From positions 6,210,001 through 6,274,000 of the forward strand of contig CM075675.1 in NCBI GenBank assembly GCA_037962975.1: a stretch of 64,000 bases of DNA. Reading direction: 5' to 3'. The translations under genes and the position numbers were made by a program. The notes under the pieces were generated by a model. That model did not search any database. It saw only the letters and a program-made list of their open reading frames with translations, and had not been told where the DNA came from. This document shows positions 57,086-64,000 of this stretch, one piece after another. The first letter of the stretch is position 1. Each line of letters opens with the position of its first letter. This DNA is from Clitoria ternatea (lineage: Eukaryota; Streptophyta; Magnoliopsida; Fabales; Fabaceae).

Positions 57086-57982
57086 TATAAATTCCGCCCC
57101 CCCCATTTCGCAGGTTCAGTGTTCTTCAGGTCCCAGTTCTTCTTCCATACTGCAGTGAAGTGTTTTTCAGTGTTCTTCAGGTCCTTCTTCTTCCATACTG
57201 CAGTGAAGTGTTTTTTTTTAAGAGGTGAAAGGTATGTGTTTAAGTTATATTTTTAGTGTTATTTGATTGTGATAAATATTATATTTGAAAGGAATGGTAA
57301 TTATTATGTATTGTTTATTTTGTGTGTGTATTATTTTATTATTGTGTTAGGAATTTTAGTAATGATAAGTTAGATAAATTGTCTCACTTGAATATTAGTA
57401 ATGTTGAAGGTTTATATATATTAAAAAAATAATTGACATTTTTATAAGGTTAATTTATCTTGAATTATTTGTTATTAAAAATATTAAAAAACATACATCT
57501 ATTGAGATTTTAAGTATAGTTAATAGAAATTATAAAATTTAAAATAAATAATAATTTGTAATCAGAATTTTCATTTGAATATGTTAAATTTTTTGTTTTA
57601 CATATATCTAATATTTATTTTGAATATATGTAGAAATTGTATATAAAAATGATTGTAATAGTGATTCTTTAATATATGTAGAATTTTTATTTAGAAATGC
57701 ATGTAATATAAAATTTTAATATATGTAGAATTTGTGTTTAGAAATGTATTTAATATTTATTTTTAATAGTTGTGGAAATTGTATTTGGAAATGAATGTAG
57801 TAGTCAATTTGTAATATATGTAGATTTTTATGTTGTTATTTTTGTTTTGAATATGTATTGAAATTGTATTTGTAAATTGTATTTGTTGATTCATACGTAA
57901 TTTGAAATTTATATTAGTATTTGAAAATAAAAATAACAGGGACAGGATTTTTTATTGTAGGGTTAGTTTTTTGTCTTCATCA
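57086..57982 (+). promoter_or_regulatory. Probable promoter, leader and leader intron of the PMD gene
   Basis: TATAAATT at 57086 lies just inside the innermost module. The leader has a 50-bp tandem duplication containing TTCTTCCATACTGCAGTGAA (about 57140 and 57188). AAAG|GTATGT at 57232 and TATTGTAG| at 57960 can frame a 729-bp intron in the 5' untranslated region. That intron is AT-rich and contains diverged repeats of AATATATGTAGAATTT. ATG follows at 57983. Confidence 0.55.
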
Positions 57983-60318
57983 ATGTCTGGACCATTTGAA
58001 GTGAACCCTGGTCCCGAAGATCCTTCATTATTAAAATTTCAAAGTGTGCACGTGTCAGAGGCTGTCTGGAATAGAAAACCAGATCGGATTTTGAAATGTA
58101 GACGCGCGTTGGTTTTTCGTAGAGCGGGGGTCCCGCCTCAAATTGTGCCGTTTTTGCAAAGGGCGGGATTTCTGGGTGTAGCACAATTGTCATTTTTTAC
58201 AGTAGAGGCTGGCCTAATTTCTGCTCTTGTTGAAAGATGGAGGCCAGAGACGCATACATTTCACATGCCACCTGGTGAATGTACGATCACACTTCAAGAT
58301 ATTGCCATCCAGGTTGGCCTGCGTGTGGATGGTGTGCCTCTCATAACAGACACATCTCCTCGTGACTGGAAAGCATTGATTGAACATTTGTTTGGCATAA
58401 ACCCTCCCGATGATGCATTTCATGTAGGTTGCTTGAAAATGAAATGGTTGTCTGATAACTTTGCTGATGTTGAAGACCATTTAGAGAACGAGGTACAACT
58501 ATTGAGGTTCACTAGGGCATATATCATGCGCTTAATTGGGGGTGTTGTATTCCCTGACCAATCTAGTAGTAGGGTTTCACTGAAGTATTTGCCGTTGCTT
58601 GAAGACCTTGATATTTGTGGGCAATATAGTTGGGGGTCTGCTGCCCTTAGCTATTTGTATCGAGAGTTATGTTTGGCTACTAAGTATGAGCGTGTGTCAA
58701 TAGGCGGTCTTCTTTTGCTAGTCCAATGTTGGGCATGGGACAGGTTTCCTACGATAGCTCCAACTCCCTCACAAAATGCCAGACTACCGGGTACACCATA
58801 CGCTGCAAGGTAAATGTATTCTGAACACCATACATGTCTATAATCAATTACAATATGGGTTTTACAATATCATGCTTGTGTCAAGTGTAGGTGGTTGGGT
58901 AGTAACAGCTTTAAGGCGGTCAGACAAGACCTAGACTTTTACAGACGTACATTTGATCAAATGAAACGGACAGATGTAAGTTGTGTTTATTGCTTTTTGT
59001 TTAGAATTTCTTATCCTGTTACATTTTAATTGGTTTTCAAATATGAAGTTTTCTAACAATGCTGATATTGGTTGAGTAGATTGTTTGGACCCCATACAGT
59101 CAACAGGTCTTACAAACATTGCCGACTATTTGTCTACAAGGACAAGATGGTTGGAGAGCCGTAGTTCCACTATTGTGCACAAACATAGTTGAGTGGCATC
59201 AACCGGACCGTGTTATGTGGCAGTTTGGCATGCAGCAACATATCCCAGACGCTCCGCGTCAACCTGAACACCTACATGGGTTAACTCAAAAAGGGAAACA
59301 AGGAGAGAATTGGAGTCAGATTTACATGCCATTAATTGCCATGTGGGAAAGTCGTGCCAACTTTGTGCATACAAACGGTCCACAAGAAGGCTTACTAAGT
59401 GCAAATTCAGACTACATGCGTTGGTATAACCTACATACTCGACGATGGATTGCACGAAATAATGTCATCACTGGTCGCTCGGTAAGTCATATTACCATCT
59501 TGGAGGATTAGTACTCTAACAATGCTTGTACAAACTATTCAGATTTTTAATACACGCTTGTGTTTGTTGATTTTCAGGTTGATGCATTAGAAACTATTCA
59601 TTATCTTGCTACAGAGGACGCGCAAGTGCCATCACAATCACCTGCATTAGTGTTTGATCAAATTAGACAACAAAGTTTAAATGTAATGCAGATGTGGGGA
59701 GAAGAGTCTAGGCTTTTAGAAGCGAGACAGATCCCACCGGTGCCATTGCATGAAGCCCCTCAAGTTGAAATTGACATTAACATGCCTGGTACACGAAATG
59801 AGCGTCAGGGGATTGTAAGAGGTAGGACGCACGAGGAACGTGAGGTGTATAACCTACCTACAATGCCACCCAGACAACATGGTTCGTACTTCATTCCCTC
59901 ACAATGTGGGTCGTCGCAAACTCCTTGGTCAATGTATGATTATCCTTCCCAAGGTGATGGCACTAGCCAACATTTCTACTACAGTCCCCGTGGTGACTCT
60001 ATTTTTGGAACACAGGGCACACAGACAGTAGGAGAGGGTAGTGGCTATGTTCCATCCCCAATCACGTCACCCACTGCTTTTGTACAAGATTTGTTGACGC
60101 CAAACACACCACTTGTTACGCACAGAGGGGAAGGGTCGTCACACTATGTTGGAGAAGGGTTAGACCTTAACATGGATTTAGCTGCAGCAGCAGATGCTAT
60201 AGAGGAAAACCCAAGAAGAAACCCACACCGCGTTGTGCGAGATTTTACACGTCAATGTATTCTTTCACCTGACCCGCACGCTCGTAACCGCCACGCTCGT
60301 AACCCCCATAGGGATTAG
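57983..60318 (+). CDS. Plant mobile domain (PMD, MAIN-like) protein of the MULE (exons 57983-58809, 58891-58975, 59080-59481, 59578-60318)
   Basis: The four exons join with good GT-AG borders and no stop, giving 684 residues. Residues about 40-300 carry the plant mobile domain: FLQRAGFLGVAQLSFFTVEA, LVERWRPETHTFHMPPGECT, TLQDIAIQVGLRVDGVPLI, LLLLVQCWAWDRFPTIAP. Exons 2-3 add DLDFYRRTFDQMKRTD, VVPLLCTNIVEWHQPDRVMW and YMRWYNLHTRRWIARNN. The last exon is disordered, rich in Pro/Ser/Gly, with EIDINMPG, GLDLNMDL and a basic tail of RNPHR/ARNRH repeats that may direct it to the nucleus. PMD proteins occur in plant transposons and as domesticated MAIN/MAIL1, which help silence transposons and maintain genome stability (established); the function of the transposon versions is not known. 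The ATG at 57983 is the first in frame after the acceptor at 57960. Convergent with the transposase gene. Confidence 0.9.
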
Positions 60319-60537
60319 TGTAATCTTATCACTTTTTGGTGTAATTATCATGTAATGGTTGTATGAACTGCTTTTAAAAGCATGTGATAGTTGGTTGTTA
60401 TTTTTCTAGTAATTACGATGTAATATTTGTTTGAACATCTTTATTTCTCAAATTGATAACCAAGTTCTTGTTAATTCATTGGGCACAACGATATATGATA
60501 CAAAACACAGTACGCTTACTAAGATAGAATAAAAAGA
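60319..60537. other. Spacer between the two convergent stop codons
   Basis: 219 bp, AT-rich, holding both 3' untranslated regions. AATAAAAAG at 60529 and the minus-strand reads of TTTATT near 60440 could act in 3' processing. The short spacing makes overlapping antisense transcripts likely. Confidence 0.5.
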
Positions 60538-63429
60538 TTACTCATTGTTATTAGAACTACTATCTCCAATGTTCCTGGGGCACCTACGACTGTTATGCCC
60601 AGTCTGCTTGCATTGTTGGCAAGTAACCTTCCTTTGTTGCGAGTCACTCCAATCCATCTCATTTCGTATGCGGGATGATTTTGGGCGACCCTTCGGTCGT
60701 AACCTCAATGGATCAGGAGTTAATTTCCAACTTTCACTAGCGACAGGTATGTCTTCATCATTACCAATTGGGTACCATTGACCAGAATATGCGTTTAGAA
60801 TCCACTCTTGAGTGTACACAGGATGGATGAACTGAAAATAGTCAACACTTACCACCTGACAACATGCAATGACATGTGAACAAGGGTACTTTAATGCCTG
60901 AAATCGACCACAATCACAATGAGGATTATTGGACAACATCACTGAAAATTTACGACCTCCTCGTTGTTGCACTGGGTCAAACTTTTCTTCAACCTCAAAT
61001 CGGTTACCTTGTACATCATACCTACGGACCTGGTGCGTGCAGGCACTTGCCTGGTTGTTGGACATCATATCCATCAACTTTTTGGTGTATCTCATCCCAT
61101 CACCGAACTCTGCCCTTGCCCTGGCACCTCGTTGCACAAAATACTCAACCATACGCGAGTAAGTACACTTAACCAATGTGGTTATCGGCATGTTTCGAGC
61201 ACCCTTAAGTATCTTGTTGACACACTCAGACAAATTTGTGGTCATGTGACCAAATCTACGACCACCATCATCATATGCCATACTCCATTGTTCCTTAGGA
61301 ATTGCATCAATCCATGCTGCAATTTCAGGCTTTACCTCACGGAACTTTTCCAATCTCCTATCGAAGACGCCTTTACACGCAGTATATCCTGTCATTGACA
61401 TAGAGACAAAGTTCAGTGCGCCGTGAATGTAATCAAAAACACATAAATCATGTTATAATTATCAAAAAAACCATTTACCAAGTTTTACTAAATCCTCCTT
61501 CAACGCGACATTTTTAAACTTGTTATTAAAATTGCTTGCAATGTGCCTAATGCAAAACACATGGTGTCCATTAGGTGGTTGCCATCCTGTTTGGGGGTTT
61601 GCCACAGCAGATTTGATGCTTTGGTGTCTATCAGAGATAAGACAAATGTTAGGCTTTTGTGTGACATGGATTCTAAGCTGAACCAAGAACCAACTCCATG
61701 CCTGCAAAGTTTCTCCTTCAACTATTGCAAATGCAACAGGCAAAACTGAGTTATTACCATCTTGGGCAGTCGCGATAAGCAAAGTATGTCTATACTTGCC
61801 ATAAAGGAAAGTGCCATCCACCTGTAGAAGCGGCTTACAATATGGAAATGCGTCGACACATTGTTTAAAGGTCCAAAAAACACGTTTGAAAGTACGGAAC
61901 CTATTGTCAACATCAGCTCCTAGCACGTAATCGGTCGTAACAATTTCATAAGCCGACCCGGGTGATACCTGACGCATGCGAGAAAGCCAGCGAGGCAAAA
62001 GTGCATAAGATTCGTCCCAATCGCCAAAGACATGGACAATTGCTTTTTGTTTTGCCTTCCACGCCTTACTATAAGACACTTTGAACCCAAATTGAGTTGT
62101 TATCCGCTCTTGTATCAATGCAATGGTAACTGACGGATCTTGGTTAACCATACCTGCATACACAACAACCATTGGACAATATTAAACCGTAAACATAATA
62201 ACTACATGTAATGAACATAACCCACAAACAATGACGATAATAACCCAAAATGCATGAGCAGATAAACTCTGAGTCCAACTTCGAATGGTCCTGCGAAACA
62301 CTAATATTCACACAAGTATGAGGGCCCCCCACTTACTAACCACCCAAATGTTCCTTTTCTTCGATAACATAGCCCGTATTTTCCAAGGGCAACCATCAAA
62401 GTGGTTCGGGCACCGTGCAGTAAAGAATGTTGGCTTTGACTCAACCACCACATAACTTTGATGCATCTTCATTGAATACTGCTTCAACGCACTTTGAACT
62501 GCTTTTTTGGATTGAAATTTCAAACCAATACAAAGTTCATCTCCAGCCTGCCATTCGGATACGTTGTCAAACCCGACATTATTTTCATCCTCATCTACGT
62601 GCTCCAAGTTAACATCAGTGTAATACGGTGAAGACCTCCAAAATGCCATTCCTCCCTCCCCTACAATTCGACATCATCAACAAGTGTGATTAACTAACTA
62701 ACCGCTAACTAAATCCACCATGATATTAAAATTCACCTAACCTGCTACAACGACACCAACACCGTGTGAATTTCCTAAAGTTGAAGAATCCGGTATGGCC
62801 TCAAAATCTCCATCAACATCAGTGTCCACATCACTGTCATTGGGAATATAAGTTTCATCTGCTCCTTCGTCATCACTACTTTCACACTCCAAGTGAACAT
62901 TAACATCCAAATCTTCATCATCTCCTAAGTTAACATCTGTTTCATCTTCCAACACCAACACATAACAGTTTTATTAATTACCCATTTATAAAAAAAACCT
63001 TCAAAGATATTAACAATATATAAAATTACAACTATACTTACTTCTTGTTTGTGTGATACATTGTGAAACACCTCCCTCAGTTTGCGGCAACGAAGACCCA
63101 AGAACATCAACTTCAACAAATATCTCAAGTGCATCTATATCCGATTGTTTCTCAAAAAATTGTAAAACAACATCAATCTCTTCATCATCATCTATTTGTA
63201 AACCCGAAAATTTTTTTGTCTTTTTATCAATTATTAATCTAGTAGTTAACTTTGTTATAATGTGATTAGCCTGAAGTTTCAACTTAGCAAAAATCTTCTC
63301 TTTCAACTGCTTAGCTGTAATACCACGTTTAATTTGTATCAATTTGGTGTCCCCCTCAAATGCAAAACCATTTGGCCCTTCAAACTTTCGCCCATTTGTA
63401 TACAGGATCACCATAATTGGAGGAGCCAT
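60538..63429 (-). CDS. mudrA: MURA-type Mutator transposase (exons 63429-63042, 62945-62742, 62660-about 62337 or 62245, 62153-61479, 61388-60538)
   Basis: About 813 residues with the short exon 3. Exon 1: MAPPIMVILYTNGRKFEGPN, a PB1/ubiquitin-like fold ending in LQIDDDEEIDVVL. Exon 2: acidic linker. Exon 3: MuDR-type N-terminal DNA-binding region (ARCPNHFDGCPWKIRAML). Exons 4-5: DDE core with Asp in LLQVDGTFLYGKY (codon 61818), Asp in CLISDRHQSI (61632), FCIRHIASNF and Glu in TTNLSECVNK (61227). Then a SWIM zinc finger CDCGRFQALKYPCSH (about 60918) and a CX2CX4HX4C knuckle CQQCKQTGHNSRRC (60621). All borders are GT-AG with matching phases. Lesion: six G at 62325-62330, where the family wording SKWGGPHTC needs seven; exon 3 normally runs to about 62245 (donor GTTATT). 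A consensus donor TA|GTAAGT at 62336 keeps the frame but skips the PHTC zinc residues. The start is the first ATG. Confidence 0.9.
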
Positions 63430-63690
63430 TGCTGCAAAAAATCTTATGAGCTTCCTAATTACAGCTTATGTTGTAAACTTTTAAATAAAACTCTAACACA
63501 AAAAAAATAAAAAGTAAATTTAATAACAAAATATAAAACATACTTTACTTGCATACCTTTCAACTGTAAAAAAAACTGCACTTACAATAGGGAAAATGGG
63601 CAAGAGGTAGTAGTTTAACTTTGAAGCACTCTTGAAAAATCAGATTTCATAAATGGCAATGTGGTATCAGCAGTTTGGAGGGTATAAATA
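63430..63690 (-). promoter_or_regulatory. Probable leader and promoter region of the transposase gene
   Basis: Sequence between the right hairpin array and the ATG. TATAAATA occurs on the plus strand at 63683-63690, so the minus strand reads TATTTATA, a weak TATA match. No upstream exon is evident. Confidence 0.4.
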
Positions 63691-63696
63691 GAGCCA

Positions 63697-64000
63697 ATTT
63701 CGCACAACCAGCAGGAGAAATAACACTAACGACTGACATTTCTCAGACTGGTTAGGAGAAATGTGTGACAGATTTGACAAGACTTGCATTTCTTAAGTCC
63801 ACCAGGAGAAATGTGTGACCGACGTGACATGACCAGGATTTCTTAAGTCCATCATGCGAAATGCTGACTGATGTGACATTGGCGAAATGCTGACTGATGT
63901 TTCTCCTGTCCAACAGGCGAAATACTCATGCACATGACACTTGTCCACCTCTGTAGTATTTCGTATGTTGAGTGGAAGAAAAGCAAAATTCTGACATTTC
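63697..64000 (-). repeat. Right end of the MULE: hairpin modules, cut by the window
   Basis: Modules start at 63697, 63738, 63788, 63838, 63899 and 63958, with a half module near 63881 and a further start at 63994. Spacings are 41-61 bp, close to 50. On the minus strand they read ATTTCTCC or ATTTCGC, a spacer, then GCGAAAT or GAGAAATG, the same order as the plus strand at the left end. GTGTGACNNANNTGACA words lie between them, as on the left. Confidence 0.88.

Larger units (their letters stand above)
56700..64000. mobile_element. Mutator-like element (MULE) with convergent PMD and transposase genes; right end beyond the window
   Basis: Two multi-exon genes face each other with stop codons 219 bp apart: a PMD gene on plus and a MURA-type transposase on minus. 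Both outer regions are GC-richer and filled with the same hairpin module in opposite orientation, marking them as left and right ends of one element. The exact left terminus and the target duplication could not be set (probably between 56630 and 56740). At 63994 another module begins and is cut by the window. At 7.3 kb or more, with one gene open throughout and the other nearly so, this is the least decayed DNA transposon here. Confidence 0.85.

Overview
The window reads as nuclear DNA of a flowering plant, most likely a eudicot and probably a legume (an inference from the kinds of elements and the plant-specific families present). It is AT-rich, has GT-AG introns and is dominated by nested, mostly decayed transposable elements. 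Only about 19-24.5 kb looks like low-copy host DNA. There I find a two-exon trihelix transcription factor resembling Arabidopsis HRA1, the hypoxia response attenuator, with upstream ORFs in its leader. It is followed on the same strand by a single-exon kinase-like gene whose catalytic motifs are degenerate.

Layout. 1-2.3 kb: minisatellite, T-rich tract and an unassigned CCGG-rich block. 2.3-8.34 kb: a 5'-truncated CACTA element (TNP2 remnant, then a broken TNP1/Ulp1-type gene, then a hairpin-rich 3' end), interrupted at 4.2-5.5 kb by LTR-like DNA rich in TCGCT/AGCGA pairs. 8.49-13.15 kb: a second, non-autonomous CACTA element with both ends. 13.1-19 kb: decayed intergenic DNA with a SINE-like tRNA-derived head. 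19-24.5 kb: the two host-type genes. 26.2-26.4 kb: an orphan exon-like ORF. 27.1-31.1 kb: a GTG/GAT-rich repeat split by a hAT-like element that is itself split by a solo LTR. 32.8-34.9 kb and 55.3-56.6 kb: two decayed relatives of one retroelement gag-like region. 35.06-45.20 kb: a complete-ended Ty3/gypsy element of Tat/Ogre type with 2.1-kb LTRs, a readable gag, a pol reduced to stubs and a 31-bp tandem array before the 3' LTR. 50.55-55.26 kb: a Ty1/copia element on the minus strand with identical target duplications. About 56.7 kb to the window end: a Mutator-like element (MULE).

The MULE is the most interesting part. It carries two convergent multi-exon genes: a plant mobile domain (PMD, MAIN-like) gene on the plus strand, open through all coding exons, and a MURA-type transposase gene on the minus strand. 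The transposase is nearly intact; its one visible lesion is a 6-G run where the family frame needs 7, and a consensus splice donor just upstream could bypass it. Both ends carry arrays of a roughly 25-bp imperfect hairpin module in mirror orientation. The layout parallels maize MuDR (mudrA/mudrB convergent), with a PMD gene in the second position. Short hairpin modules recur in the other elements here as well: CACGGTT/AACCGTG in CACTA-1 and GGACG-AGA-CGTCC in the Tat LTRs.

Limits: all family names come from reading translations and motifs, not from database searches; boundaries marked approximate were set by eye.
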